The notes: generated by a model not told the origin, from the letters alone. Shown: positions 1 to 10,587, counted from the stretch's first letter. The stretch: DNA of 64,000 bases from PWXP01 sp040772845 (GCA_040772845.1 JAXGXG010000001.1:372001-436000), one strand, 5' to 3'. Made by a program: numbers and translations.

Positions 1-1569
1 ACGGATACCAAGGACCGTGTTGACTCGCAGGTCCATCGGATCGCGGCGCAAGGCCTCTTCGTAGTAGGGCAGGGGATCGATAATGCCGTTATGGAACTGC
101 TCCAACCGGAGGCCGACCAGGTACAGTTCCTCGACGGTCTTGTATTCAGACGGCGCCTTCATGTTCTCGGCCAACTCGGGCAACGGCTTCTCGTCCACAA
201 CCACCGGGGTGTAGCGGACCAATTCACGCCCATCGGCTGCAAAGAGGATGGCCGTCAGGTCCTGATCCTTCACGCCGGCGGCTATCGGGATTTCCTCGAC
301 GTACGGCGTGTTCGGCCCGATATCGATATGCTTGGAGAACGTTGCCTCGCCGTGCTTCAGAACCACGCGGGCATGCGGGAACTCGCCCGTCGCGTTGAAC
401 CCCAGGAAAACAGTCTCGGGCGAACGCCGTTCGAGGTTGACGGCCGCGTCGAGCGTCGCGCACTTCACGCCGCCGATCTTCTTGATCGGGTACCAATACT
501 GCTTGCACGAACGGGTTTCATAGGGCGAGATCCAACTGTAATCGGGCTGGTTGTCGGAATAGGCCCCAACCATCAGTTCCAGATACGGCCCGTCGTGATC
601 GGTAAGCACTTTGTCCCAGACGAAGCCCCCGGGGTTGTTGCCCCAGAGAAAGAACTTCTTGCCGCACACGATATGATGGTTCGCCACGTGCGCCGTGCCC
701 AATTGCCGGGCATGATCGTAACCTGCAAGGAAATCGTTGTCGGGATCGATCGCGAAGATAGACCGGTGGTCGGTCGTGAAGTTCTTCCACCAACTCAAGT
801 CGGCAACGGCGTCGATACCGACGTCCGGCCGTCCGATGGGGTAGCGGGTGAAATAGGTCTTGTGATGGTCTGCCCCTACGCGGCACGATGGCGGAAACAG
901 GACCTGGTAGTCGGGCCCGCAGTGGACCGAAACATTCGCCCAGTAGAGCATGGACTCGATGTACGCCTGCCGGTTCATGAAACGGCAGTCGGCTTCAAGA
1001 TACGAGCGTCCCGGGTGCATGGTCAGTCCAATCGACCATTTCATGCGATGGCGCCACTCGGTCTCGCCAATCCAAACCGTCTTGCTCCCGTCGGCATTCT
1101 CCTTCAGCGTATAGTCCACCGGCATAAAGGTCGTGGCGCGATGGTGGTGCGGGAAGTTCCATTCAACGCCGCCCGAGGTCCACGCCCCGAGCATACCGAT
1201 CAAAGCCGGCTTGATCACGGATTGCCGGTAGAATATCTCGAAGCCGGTGTCCTTATCGGTAAATGTGAACAGCCGCCCGCCAATCTCGGGCAGGACGGAC
1301 ATCTCAAGGTACTTGTTCTCCAGTACAAGCGACGTGTAGGTCTTGTCCACTTTTTCGTCGTGCAGAACATCCTGCAGTGGATAGGGATAGACGCGTCCCT
1401 GGGCGCCCTGGTAGACACGTCCCGTATAGAAGATTGGGTTCTTATCGTAATCGCCAGGCGGATAGGTCGGCAGGGTCACCGTGGTTTCTTCGACCTTCAC
1501 CTCGGCCAGGCACCACGACGAAACAATAAGACACGCCATAACGGCACAACACATGCTGAGCTTCGGCAT
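1..1569 (-). CDS. DUF5107 domain protein with TPR-like C-terminus (partial, cut by window start)
   Basis: The reading frame stays open from the ATG at 1569 to the window edge (523 codons, no stop). The N-terminus is signal-peptide-like (MPKLSMCCAVMACLIVSSWC), so the product is probably exported. The body has DUF5107 features: LEMSVLPEIGGRLFTFTDK near residue 70, then GGVEWNFPHHH, and toward the edge ELYLVGLRLEQFHNG followed by DPLPYYEEALRRDP. The last stretch is the start of the TPR part that usually follows DUF5107. The fold resembles aldose-epimerase-type beta sandwiches, and the family is often linked to carbohydrate use, but no substrate can be assigned. The start is set by a GGTGGAG-like site just upstream. 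It lies 192 bp downstream of the giant A2M-like gene on the same strand and has its own candidate promoter. The C-terminus lies outside the window. Confidence 0.85.
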   Translation of the reverse strand, partial: MPKLSMCCAVMACLIVSSWCLAEVKVEETTVTLPTYPPGDYDKNPIFYTGRVYQGAQGRVYPYPLQDVLHDEKVDKTYTSLVLENKYLEMSVLPEIGGRLFTFTDKDTGFEIFYRQSVIKPALIGMLGAWTSGGVEWNFPHHHRATTFMPVDYTLKENADGSKTVWIGETEWRHRMKWSIGLTMHPGRSYLEADCRFMNRQAYIESMLYWANVSVHCGPDYQVLFPPSCRVGADHHKTYFTRYPIGRPDVGIDAVADLSWWKNFTTDHRSIFAIDPDNDFLAGYDHARQLGTAHVANHHIVCGKKFFLWGNNPGGFVWDKVLTDHDGPYLELMVGAYSDNQPDYSWISPYETRSCKQYWYPIKKIGGVKCATLDAAVNLERRSPETVFLGFNATGEFPHARVVLKHGEATFSKHIDIGPNTPYVEEIPIAAGVKDQDLTAILFAADGRELVRYTPVVVDEKPLPELAENMKAPSEYKTVEELYLVGLRLEQFHNGIIDPLPYYEEALRRDPMDLRVNTVLGIR

Positions 1570-1661
1570 CGGCTCCACCCTTCTTCCCTGGTTGTGTTTC
1601 TTTGCAGCCCAATACGACCTTGCAGCCGCCGGGACGATTTTCCGAAAAGCGTATGACCGGC

Positions 1662-1690
1662 ATTTTCGCCAGGGAGGATTGGGTTGTCAA
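1662..1690 (-). promoter_or_regulatory. Candidate sigma70 promoter for the DUF5107 gene
   Basis: On the minus strand a perfect TTGACA (1690-1685) is followed after 17 bp by GAAAAT (1667-1662). It lies about 95 bp upstream of the ATG at 1569. The -35 is consensus and the -10 is 4/6. This suggests the gene is transcribed separately from the A2M-like gene upstream. Confidence 0.45.
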
Positions 1691-1761
1691 GCTGGCGCAA
1701 GGACACAATGGACAGGTCTCTTGGCAACATCGACTCCGTGCCGCATACGGCCTTCACACGG

Positions 1762-4700
1762 CTAGAATATGCCACCTGCCCCCATGCCGCCGAAACCCTT
1801 TCCTTTCTGGTACATCTCTTGGAGCTGATCGCCCTCCTCGCCCTGGAACTGGCGCTGCGACTCCTCCAGGCCGCGGAGCAACTCGGCCTTGCCGCCTCTG
1901 GCGGCAGGTGCAAACGGCGTTGGAGCGGAGTTGTCACGAGCCGGAGCGGGCCCGCCGAAGAATGCGCCGCCCATGCCGCCGCCCAATGTACCGCCCATGC
2001 CGCCGAGACCGCCGAAACCGCCCATGCCGCCGCCCATACCGCCAAGACCGCCGAAACCACCTTGCAAGTGAGGAGGGTCTCGTACGGGAAGCTCACCGTC
2101 CTTGGACTGCGCTGCCACCTGTCTAAGCCGGCTGATGAGCTGCTCGATCTCTTCGTGAACCTCCCCAATCTGCGAGAGGACGATCACGTCTTCGCCCTGG
2201 ACCGTCATCGAACTGATGGAACCGGGCCCACCGACCTCGTCCCAGGTTTGCGGCTTCACGGTACTTGTAATCAAGTCGATCAGCGAATCGAAGTCGGCCC
2301 ATTGTTCGCCCTTTGTATTCTGGAAACGGACCAGGTCGCCCACCGGATACATCCGGGTTTCCAGCCGATTTTCCGCCTCTTCGGGCGTGGTGATCAGAAG
2401 TACTTCGTTTTCAATCGCGTAGGTCAGGGCCAACTCGCGGAGCAGGAGTCGCAGCGCCGATTTCAACGAGACGTTCTTCAAGGTCGTGGTGATCGGCGTA
2501 TCGGTCCCGATCCCCACGTCATCCAATGCCTTTCGGTCGATCTGGATCTCGATCTTTGTGGCATGTTTCAGGTAGTCGACCACGTCCTGAAGCGGTGTCT
2601 CGATGAACTCCAGGGCGATCGGCGCCTGCAGCGCGTGGCGTATCTGCGCACCGCGGTCTTTGCCAAGCGGTACTCCAGCCCTCGTGTTTCCGCCCTCAGG
2701 CATCGGGGCTACCTGCACGAAGGCCATTGGAACGCCATCGCCCTTCATCGCGGTTACAGGCGCTTGATGCAAGCTGTATCGGGCTGGTTCATCTTTGACA
2801 ATCACCGTTGGCGGGCCGGACACGCCTTCAGCGACGAACACGCCACGCAGGTCGGTCTTGCCCGTGATACTCAGTCCGGTTGTCGAGTCGATCACGTTTA
2901 CCAGCGCGCCACGGACCACCTGGTCGGCCGCGCTGTCGCGGACCATGACCCGCGCGACAGCGTCGGCTTCGAGATGCTCCACCTTGGTTTCGAGCGGGGT
3001 GACCAGGACCAGGCCGCTGGAATACTCGTTGCCGCCGCGGCAGACCACGAGGTAAGCGCCGGTCTCCTCCAACGGCAGAGTGAGCGTGTGCTTCCTGCCG
3101 GAAGCACTGAGCTTGTCGTCCAGTTTCACGGTCTCTTCATGCCGAGGCCGGATTCCGGCCAGGTTTACCTGCTGCACTCCGGCCAGGCTGCGGCGCGACC
3201 GGCCGAATTTCACCAGGTCGATGCCGTAGACCTTCACATCACACGACGGCACGTTGCGGTACGTGAGTTCCACTTCCGTTGCTTCGCCCGGCTTGAGGGT
3301 AGTAAGCTCAGGCAGGGCAATCTGCTGACGGCGGAAGTAGGCAATGGACCGTCGCGCATCGACAAACCGGTCTTCGACACGGCGGTACTCCTCGATGGCC
3401 TGATCCAGCCGCCCTTGGCTATGGAAAATCTGGCCGAGCAGGTAGACGGAACGCCATTTGTTGGTGCTTTCTTCCGCGCGTCCCGTCTTCGGGTCGGTCC
3501 ATTGGAACTGGGATACCTTGCGAAACAGATCGGCCGCCACATCCGGCTGCCCCAGGGCAAACTGGCAGTAGCCGAGCATATACCAGTAGCTATCGACCAG
3601 TTTGCTTTTAGGATAACGATCGGCATACAGGCTGCATGCGGCCATGGCTTCCTTGTGTTTCTCCATTTCCAGCAGGGTGTTGGCAATGGAGAAGGCAGCC
3701 CGATCCGCATGGTCGTGTTCGGGATACTCGGTAAGGAACTGTTCGAGCATGGCAATGGATCGCCGACTCAGGTCATCGCCATTGACACCGGCCTCCCGCA
3801 GCTTGGGATCATCGCCGGCGTGGGCCGCTTTCGCCTGCACGTGCTGCGCCAGCGAATAGCCGGCCGCGGCCACATAATCCTCGGGAGGATACTCGCGGAG
3901 CAGGCGTTCCATCCAGTCGATACTCCGCAACAATTCGCCCTCCGATTCGAGAAATCCGGCGACGGCGCCTTCCCGTGTCAGGTTTCCCTCGACGGTAGCC
4001 CGGTAGACAAGGTAAGCTCGCTCCATTTCGCCCATGTTTTCATACGCAGCGCCAATCTTCAGGAGCTGCTCGAAGGTAATCTCGGTATCCGGCCATTTCG
4101 TTCGGACGATTTCAAATGTATCGACCACCTTGGCCGCAGGGCCGTTTTCCAGGTAGATGTCGAGCAGCATCCGAATTGCCTCGTGATACCCTCCAGCGCG
4201 AACATTCCACTGATCGAGCAGTTCTCGCAAGTATCGCTCTGCCTTCTGGTATTCGCCTTTGCGGAAATGATGCCTCCCCAGTTCGGCCAGCTCTTCCGGG
4301 GTGAACCGGTAGGGATCGGCGGTCTCGGCGCCTCGCGGCAGAATCTCGAGTTTGGCTCGTTCGCCGGACGCCAGCAAACCGCCCGCGCGGTGGGCGTGGC
4401 AGATCAGTGTCGGACCTGCCTGGTAGACGCCCTCGATGTCGGCAACCAGTTCGTAGCGAATCACGCCAACGCGTTCAGGGTTCACCACGTGGAAGACAAT
4501 CCCCGACGGCGTGATTTCGTACCGCTCCACCGGTCCTTCGATCGAGTCTTCAATCACGCGGGTTCCGGCCGGAATGGGATCGATCAGGACCACGTATTCA
4601 AGCTGGCGACGCGTTGGATCGAAGGGGATCAACTGGCGAAAACGCAACTCCACCATTGCCCGTCCGTCCACCGGCAGTTGCGAAAGTGGATTGGTGAACG

Positions 4701-7700
4701 CCGTGTAGTTTCCCGCCAGGTTGGCGAATCCGCGTGGCAGGTTGCGGCCTTCCAGTGTTCGTGGAGCAGGCTGGCACGTCTTCTTCAACAGCTTCGCTCC
4801 GGTAGCCGCCACGGGGTTGCCAGGCGGGACGTAGCCGCCCAACTGGCACAGCCATACGTAGCTGGCCTCGGCAGACGTGAGGAAACGGATTTCCGGCGCA
4901 TCGCCGGCGAGCATTTCACCCGGCACGTCTACCACCTGCGTTGCACCGCCCGGCTTTACCTCGAATCGTTTCAACTCTTTGCCATTGACCGAGACGGCCA
5001 AGGGATACGGCTTCAACGGTTCGTTGCGTTTCGCATTCCAATCGGCGAGTGCAACGATGGCCGGGCCCATTGCCCCGCCGAACTTCCACCGCGCCGACGC
5101 GCGTTGTGCGAGCAGCCACTCGGCTACGGTCTTCACGTGCGGGGAGTCCGGCTCCACTTTCTGAAGCGCCAGTAGCCGAACCGCCTGCAATTCGACGGTC
5201 GAATGGCTTCGCTGGACCGATCCGGTGGCCGGATCGGTGTCTTGGTCCGGCTTCTTTTCGGCCAGCAGTTGAAGCACCTCGGCCGCCGGCTCGCGACGAT
5301 CCATTTCGGCCAGCGTAAGGGCCAGATAGGCCAGTGCAATCGACGAGAGCTGGTCCCGATCGCGATACAGGCGATTGACCAGCGGGAAATTGCCTTCCCC
5401 TGCCGCAGTCATTGCGTGCAGCAAGATCACCTTGCTTTCATAGTCGCCGTCCTCCGCCTCGGAGATTCCGTTGCGAAGGGCCTCGCGGGCCGCGGTCATC
5501 GTCGCGTCAGGAACCGGATAATCGGCCGCCTTGGCCAGAGCCAAGGCCCAGGTCGCCCGAGCGGTGCTCCGCAGGTCTGCACTATTGCCGTAGCCCGTCC
5601 ATGTCCAGACGCCCGTGGGATCCTGCGAAGCCACCAGTTGCGCGATGGTGAGGGCAATGCGGCGGTCCAAGGCCTCGGCGTCGGCAGAGGCCGTGTCCGG
5701 GGCCGTCGCCTCTCGCAGCGCAACGGCGGCCATCAGGTCGCTCGTGGCCGTTTCGAGATAGGACTGTTGCGATGGGTACGCCATGGCGAGCGGCTCGCTT
5801 GCAGACGGTCGAAGCACCGTATCGAGCAGCACGCGGTGAATCGTCGGACTGATCAGAATCTGCATCGACCGGCGGTTGGCGACTGTCTCGGCCGGGTGAC
5901 CGAGTTGAATGCCCTTCGGCCCGGTAACGATTCCACCGGCCGTCCCATGTACCGGAACGCCCAAAGGAAGAACCGGCGCCGTCTGCCGGACGATTTCGGT
6001 ACGGTCGCCGGCTGTGACGGTCAACTCCAGGACGACGTCGAACTGCGGCGGTGCGACGGTAAGGTGTTCGGGAATCGCAAGAGTAACGGGAAGGTAGACG
6101 GTAACCGCTCCCTTGGCTTCGACCTCAACGTTGCGCTGCCCTTCGGTGGTGTGACCGAGAATGGTGGCCTTCCACTTCAGACCAATCGCCCCCTGGGCAA
6201 GCACGTTGTTGTGGATGGCAACCGGAATACGGGCCACGTCGCCTTCAGCAAACGCTTTCGGAACGCGCATCTCCACGAAAAGGTCTTGCTCGACCGTCAC
6301 GTTCGCTTCCGCCTGCCCGGCAAGCGTGCCATTCGCCACGCCTTCGGCGAGCAGGCGCCAGGCGGCCTGTTGCGAGGGGAGCGTGATCGCGACCGTGGCC
6401 TTTCCATCGTCGCCCGTATGGACGACCGGATTCCAAAATCCGGTATGGGCGAACTTGATTTCGGCGGTCGGCGTCTTGGGTGTTTCAGGCTCGAAGATCT
6501 GGACATTCTCGGCCTGTTGCTCGCCACCGAACCGATCGGTCTCTTGGTTCGACTGGACAGATGCAGTATTGCCGGCCCGATTCGTACCGAACGGGTCGAC
6601 CTTGTGCATTCCACCGCCGAACTGGAAGAACCCGCCTCCCATTTGCTCCGGCTGTCCGGCGCGCGTGTCGAGGATGCTGTCCAGACCTTTGGGCGCCGCT
6701 GCTCGGGCGTTGTTCCAGTGCAAGGCGTTCTCAGGGATCGGCTCCTCTTCGATCTGGGAATCGTCGCCCTCACCGGAAGACCCCGCGCCGGTCGTCTCGG
6801 GCCGATACCCGAACACGATGCTGGAGCCGGTCTGCATGGTCAATCGGCGGGGAGCTTCGCGGAAGACTGCCTGCGGCGCCGGTCGCCCGATACCGACCTC
6901 GGTTTGGAAACGTGCATCGACCAGCGCCAGGCCGATTTCCGCCGGTAGCGGATTGCCCTGGGCATCGGTGGTTGTGACGGTCACGTTGAGCGTTTCGCCT
7001 GGCCGGTACGGGCCTTTGACGCCGCCTGCTCGCGCGATTGCCAGGCGGACGTCCAATTCACGCCGGACCGTGAACGATTCGCTCGCCGAGTAGAACTGGG
7101 CCTTGTTGCTCGTCTCTTCTGCGCCATTTGTATTTGCAGCCTGCTCTTCCACAGACGCCGCATCTTCACCTGCGGCCTGGCCATCTGCGTGAACCGCCGG
7201 CAGGTGGGCGTCGGTCATCACGGCCACGGCAAGCCGGAAGTTCGGCGCCAGGTTCGCCGAGATCGGGATTTCTATCCGGTTGGCGCCGGTCTGCAGTTGG
7301 ATCGGTTGGGACTGGAGTACCGTCGCCCCCTCGCACGTGAGCAGAGCCGGGGCTGGGGCCTCATGCCAAAGAACGGTAACTGCGAGCGTATCGCCCGACT
7401 TACATTCGGTTGCGTCGGCCAGGATCCGAAGTCGTGTCTCGTCGTTGTGGTCGGAAATCCAAAGGCTCCGTTCCGCATCAATCGTATTGCCGAACCGATC
7501 GGTTGCTTCGACCCTCAGCAGGTAATCGCCGCCGGCCTCTAGGGTCAATACCTGCTCGGCTTTTCCTGCGGCATTGGATTCGAGTTCATGTTTCGCGACC
7601 AGTTCTTCTGTTTCGGTCTTCTCCGCACCCTGCTTGAAGGCGCTCAGGACGAGTTTGCCGGCAACGGGGCGTGCATGGGCGTCGCGCATTTCCACATGAA

Positions 7701-10488
7701 CCGGAAAGGCCTCGTCTGCCATGTAGACCGAGCGTGCGGTGTGCAGATCGATACGGAAGCCGTCGACAACGAGTCGCAGTATTGCCTCGGCATGGGGCCC
7801 GTCTACCACATGTGCCGAGAGCGGGAGCACCTGGGGCTCGTAGAACTCCTGCGTGGGCAGTTGGAAATGAATCTCGCCGTGTTGATCGGTCGTGGCCGTT
7901 TGCTCCAGTTGGTCCGCCAACTGGTAGCGGATTTCGCGTCCGGCCAGGGGGACGCCGTAGGAGGTGACCGCTCGCATCTCGCCTTCAATCACGTCGCCGC
8001 GGTAGAAGACCGTTTGGGGAAGGTCAATTTCCAGTCGAACCGGTTTCTCCTCCATCGCTTCGACGGTGATGCTCCGGGAGAACCGTCGCCCCTGTGCGTC
8101 CTCGGCGCAAAGCGTGTATTTGCCTGGCTCGCAGACTTCCGGTAGCGAGAACTGCGTATGGAAGCTTCCCCAGTCGCCGAGTACAACGGATTCCTGCCAC
8201 AATCGGCGGTCGTTGCAGTCGTAAACGGCGAACGTGTAGGACTTGCCCGGTTCGAACTGGAGGGCGCCATCCTTCATGTGGCGCAATATGCCGCGCACAC
8301 GCACCACCTGCCCCGGCCGATAGATGGGCCGGTCCGTCGCCAGATACCCCTTGTCGTCAGGCGACGCAACCGGCTGGATATCTTCGATTGCCAGGCCGTA
8401 GGCGGCCATGTTCGCGTCGCCGGCGGCTAGCACTTGCAGGGTGTCGGCCTCCTTGAGCTTGTCGAATGTCCCTTGAAAGAGGCCCTGTTCATTGGTGACC
8501 GCTTCCATGCACACGGCCGTTCCGTCGGACAGCAGCAAGCGAGCGCCGGGCCACGGTTTGCCGGTAATCATGTTCTGGGCGAACACGAATACCTGATCGC
8601 GCGAACTCTTGACAATCACATCCAGATCGCTCTGTAGGACGAGCGTGGTTGCCTGCTGCGTCTTGCTGGAGACGGTAATTGCCAATACGCCTGCCGTTTG
8701 ACCTTCGGGTAATGGCACTTCCACGTCGCTTTCAAACAGTCGATATTTCTCGTAGTCCGGCGCCTCGTACGTGAAGGTTGCATCGGGGTCGATCAAAGCA
8801 ATATCGAGGGAACCGACGTCGTCGGTGGTATGCATCTTGCGGAAATAGGCTTCCAGGTCCAAACGGTAGACGCGTACCGAGACCGCCTTGATATTCCGTG
8901 TGCTGATCCGTACCTTCGGCTTCTCGGTCGAGCGGAACACTCGCTGGGTAGCAAGTGTCAGGCTGGGCGAAGTCATTCGGACGACGGCCCCCTGGGCTTG
9001 CAGGCCTACCGGCTGGTAGGCATGGGATTCGGCGAGCGTCCGATACTCGGCCAGAGCGTCTTCGAGGCGGCCGAGTTTTTCCTCCAAGGTCGCGGCAATT
9101 GCAAGGCGTGCGTGCTGGGCCTCGGCGTCATTGGGATACTTCGACACGAGCCGGCGCCACGTGGCGATGGCCGCCTCCCACTGCTCGGCTTTCGCGTCGA
9201 TCGCGCCAAGGAGGAACAGGATCTGCGGGTTTCGCTGGTCGAGCGGATGCTGGGCCAGGAATTCGTTCCACCAGGCAGCCGCCTGCTCGTACGACTCGGC
9301 CTCGTATGCTTCAATGGCCCGCGAGTACTGCGTATCGACAATCGCTTTCTGGACGTCGCTCCACGCGGGATCGGCCGGATGTCTGGCTAGGAACTCCTGC
9401 CAGGCGGCAATCGCTTCATCGTATTTTCGCTGCTTGTGATAAGCATGGCCCAGCAGGCTGCGCGCCGGGGCAAGTTCTTCGGCCTTCTCGTAACGGGGCT
9501 GGGCGAGTAGCGACATGAGCACTTCGACCGCCGCTTCATGATCCTGGCGATGCATGTAGCTTTCAGCCATTTGTAGCCAGGCCTTGGCCGCCAACTCGTG
9601 ATCGGGATATCGCTCGGTAAATTGGCGCAGGGCCGCCGTGCCCTGTTCAAGCTCGCGTTTCGATTCGGGCTTGGGAATCCGCCAGGTCTCAGCGAGTCGG
9701 AACGCTGCTTCGGCGATTCGCGGGGAATCGGCCTCGGCGTGCTGAGCCAGCAGTTCCCGCCACACCTGCCGAGCTTCAGCCCGCTTTTCGCTTGTCAGAT
9801 AGGCTTCGCCCAAGCGGAATCGGGCCTCGATATCGTGCGCACTGTCCGGATGACTGTGGAGGAAACTCTTGTAGGCGTCGATCCCTTGGTCCAGGGCATT
9901 GCCTCCTTGTTCAACCTGGCACCGGGCGATGCGAAGCTCCACCTCCAAGCGTTTTTCTGGCAGAAGTCCGGCATCCAGGGCTCGTTCGTAGAGTTCCTGG
10001 GCTTTGACGTAATCGGGCTTGTCCGATTCCTTCGGCGGATCGAACAGGGGTTCGGCGAATTCCAGGTAGATCTGGGCCATCTGTTTCTTGCGTTCGTTCG
10101 ACAACAGCGATTCGGCTTCCGCACGGTAAAGCGCCTCGGCCTTGGTGAAATCGCCTTTGGCTACGAAAGCCGCCGCCGCGGCAAATCGCCCCTTGCGCGC
10201 CCAGGGGCTGGCAGGCGTTTTCTCGCCAATGCTCAAGAGGACGGCGGCCGCCTCGTCGTACTTCTTGGCAAGCGCAAGCGAGCGTCCTTTCAAATAGCTC
10301 AGGTAGTCCTTGGGAGTCCCTTCTTGTTTGAGAGCTTCCTCGATCGTTGCAACGGCCCCCGCGTAATCCCGTGCCTGCATCGCCTGCTGCACGCGAGTAT
10401 CGACTACCGGCGGGTTGGCCGCAGAACCTGAAGCCCACAAGGACACGACCGCAAGAAGAACCGCAAGAATCGTTCGCGCACACGGCAT
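1762..10488 (-). CDS. Giant secreted TPR / alpha-2-macroglobulin-like / secretin-N-like protein (2,908 aa)
   Basis: The start is the ATG at 10488 behind AGGAGGTG; an in-frame ATG at 10524 lacks such a site. A signal peptide (TILAVLLAVVSLWASGSA) leads into TPR repeats to about residue 500. Macroglobulin domains follow: PTDRPIYRPGQ (MG2 type) near 719 and the A2M core FWNPVVHTGDDGKATVAI near 1352. Where the thioester CxEQ should be (about 1567-1580) the sequence is YPSQQSYLETATSDLM, so Cys is Tyr and Gln is Thr; covalent trapping is unlikely. A helical alpha/alpha region and a beta-rich segment come next, then more TPRs (about 2050-2400), a secretin/STN-like domain near 2600-2700 (PLQDVVDYLKHATKIEIQID), and a Gly/Met-rich tail. 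A2M proteins inhibit proteases or act structurally in the envelope. Here the role is unknown and probably non-covalent scaffolding or binding. Confidence 0.9.
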   Translation of the reverse strand: MPCARTILAVLLAVVSLWASGSAANPPVVDTRVQQAMQARDYAGAVATIEEALKQEGTPKDYLSYLKGRSLALAKKYDEAAAVLLSIGEKTPASPWARKGRFAAAAAFVAKGDFTKAEALYRAEAESLLSNERKKQMAQIYLEFAEPLFDPPKESDKPDYVKAQELYERALDAGLLPEKRLEVELRIARCQVEQGGNALDQGIDAYKSFLHSHPDSAHDIEARFRLGEAYLTSEKRAEARQVWRELLAQHAEADSPRIAEAAFRLAETWRIPKPESKRELEQGTAALRQFTERYPDHELAAKAWLQMAESYMHRQDHEAAVEVLMSLLAQPRYEKAEELAPARSLLGHAYHKQRKYDEAIAAWQEFLARHPADPAWSDVQKAIVDTQYSRAIEAYEAESYEQAAAWWNEFLAQHPLDQRNPQILFLLGAIDAKAEQWEAAIATWRRLVSKYPNDAEAQHARLAIAATLEEKLGRLEDALAEYRTLAESHAYQPVGLQAQGAVVRMTSPSLTLATQRVFRSTEKPKVRISTRNIKAVSVRVYRLDLEAYFRKMHTTDDVGSLDIALIDPDATFTYEAPDYEKYRLFESDVEVPLPEGQTAGVLAITVSSKTQQATTLVLQSDLDVIVKSSRDQVFVFAQNMITGKPWPGARLLLSDGTAVCMEAVTNEQGLFQGTFDKLKEADTLQVLAAGDANMAAYGLAIEDIQPVASPDDKGYLATDRPIYRPGQVVRVRGILRHMKDGALQFEPGKSYTFAVYDCNDRRLWQESVVLGDWGSFHTQFSLPEVCEPGKYTLCAEDAQGRRFSRSITVEAMEEKPVRLEIDLPQTVFYRGDVIEGEMRAVTSYGVPLAGREIRYQLADQLEQTATTDQHGEIHFQLPTQEFYEPQVLPLSAHVVDGPHAEAILRLVVDGFRIDLHTARSVYMADEAFPVHVEMRDAHARPVAGKLVLSAFKQGAEKTETEELVAKHELESNAAGKAEQVLTLEAGGDYLLRVEATDRFGNTIDAERSLWISDHNDETRLRILADATECKSGDTLAVTVLWHEAPAPALLTCEGATVLQSQPIQLQTGANRIEIPISANLAPNFRLAVAVMTDAHLPAVHADGQAAGEDAASVEEQAANTNGAEETSNKAQFYSASESFTVRRELDVRLAIARAGGVKGPYRPGETLNVTVTTTDAQGNPLPAEIGLALVDARFQTEVGIGRPAPQAVFREAPRRLTMQTGSSIVFGYRPETTGAGSSGEGDDSQIEEEPIPENALHWNNARAAAPKGLDSILDTRAGQPEQMGGGFFQFGGGMHKVDPFGTNRAGNTASVQSNQETDRFGGEQQAENVQIFEPETPKTPTAEIKFAHTGFWNPVVHTGDDGKATVAITLPSQQAAWRLLAEGVANGTLAGQAEANVTVEQDLFVEMRVPKAFAEGDVARIPVAIHNNVLAQGAIGLKWKATILGHTTEGQRNVEVEAKGAVTVYLPVTLAIPEHLTVAPPQFDVVLELTVTAGDRTEIVRQTAPVLPLGVPVHGTAGGIVTGPKGIQLGHPAETVANRRSMQILISPTIHRVLLDTVLRPSASEPLAMAYPSQQSYLETATSDLMAAVALREATAPDTASADAEALDRRIALTIAQLVASQDPTGVWTWTGYGNSADLRSTARATWALALAKAADYPVPDATMTAAREALRNGISEAEDGDYESKVILLHAMTAAGEGNFPLVNRLYRDRDQLSSIALAYLALTLAEMDRREPAAEVLQLLAEKKPDQDTDPATGSVQRSHSTVELQAVRLLALQKVEPDSPHVKTVAEWLLAQRASARWKFGGAMGPAIVALADWNAKRNEPLKPYPLAVSVNGKELKRFEVKPGGATQVVDVPGEMLAGDAPEIRFLTSAEASYVWLCQLGGYVPPGNPVAATGAKLLKKTCQPAPRTLEGRNLPRGFANLAGNYTAFTNPLSQLPVDGRAMVELRFRQLIPFDPTRRQLEYVVLIDPIPAGTRVIEDSIEGPVERYEITPSGIVFHVVNPERVGVIRYELVADIEGVYQAGPTLICHAHRAGGLLASGERAKLEILPRGAETADPYRFTPEELAELGRHHFRKGEYQKAERYLRELLDQWNVRAGGYHEAIRMLLDIYLENGPAAKVVDTFEIVRTKWPDTEITFEQLLKIGAAYENMGEMERAYLVYRATVEGNLTREGAVAGFLESEGELLRSIDWMERLLREYPPEDYVAAAGYSLAQHVQAKAAHAGDDPKLREAGVNGDDLSRRSIAMLEQFLTEYPEHDHADRAAFSIANTLLEMEKHKEAMAACSLYADRYPKSKLVDSYWYMLGYCQFALGQPDVAADLFRKVSQFQWTDPKTGRAEESTNKWRSVYLLGQIFHSQGRLDQAIEEYRRVEDRFVDARRSIAYFRRQQIALPELTTLKPGEATEVELTYRNVPSCDVKVYGIDLVKFGRSRRSLAGVQQVNLAGIRPRHEETVKLDDKLSASGRKHTLTLPLEETGAYLVVCRGGNEYSSGLVLVTPLETKVEHLEADAVARVMVRDSAADQVVRGALVNVIDSTTGLSITGKTDLRGVFVAEGVSGPPTVIVKDEPARYSLHQAPVTAMKGDGVPMAFVQVAPMPEGGNTRAGVPLGKDRGAQIRHALQAPIALEFIETPLQDVVDYLKHATKIEIQIDRKALDDVGIGTDTPITTTLKNVSLKSALRLLLRELALTYAIENEVLLITTPEEAENRLETRMYPVGDLVRFQNTKGEQWADFDSLIDLITSTVKPQTWDEVGGPGSISSMTVQGEDVIVLSQIGEVHEEIEQLISRLRQVAAQSKDGELPVRDPPHLQGGFGGLGGMGGGMGGFGGLGGMGGTLGGGMGGAFFGGPAPARDNSAPTPFAPAARGGKAELLRGLEESQRQFQGEEGDQLQEMYQKGKGFGGMGAGGIF

Positions 10489-10507
10489 GGGACACCTCCT
10501 GCTAGAC

Positions 10508-10532
10508 GCCGAGCGACAGCCCATCGCTCGGC
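10508..10532 (-). other. Perfect 9-bp inverted repeat in the leader of the A2M-like gene
   Basis: GCCGAGCGA and TCGCTCGGC are separated by 7 bases, just upstream of the AGGAGGTG site of the 2,908-residue protein. It would form a stable hairpin in the 5' leader. It could modulate translation or mRNA stability; there is no T-tract on either strand, so it is not a simple terminator. Confidence 0.5.
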
Positions 10533-10587
10533 ATGTGTGTACAGTTCGCTGAGAAAAACTCTGTTCCGTACGCCTCGCCCTCAGATG

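Noticed and set aside
1684..6948. Long plus-strand ORFs (1684-5175 and 5203-6948)
   Set aside because: They are antisense to the A2M-like gene, which has a signal peptide, domains and a good ribosome-binding site. The ORFs show no family motifs; high GC leaves the opposite strand open.
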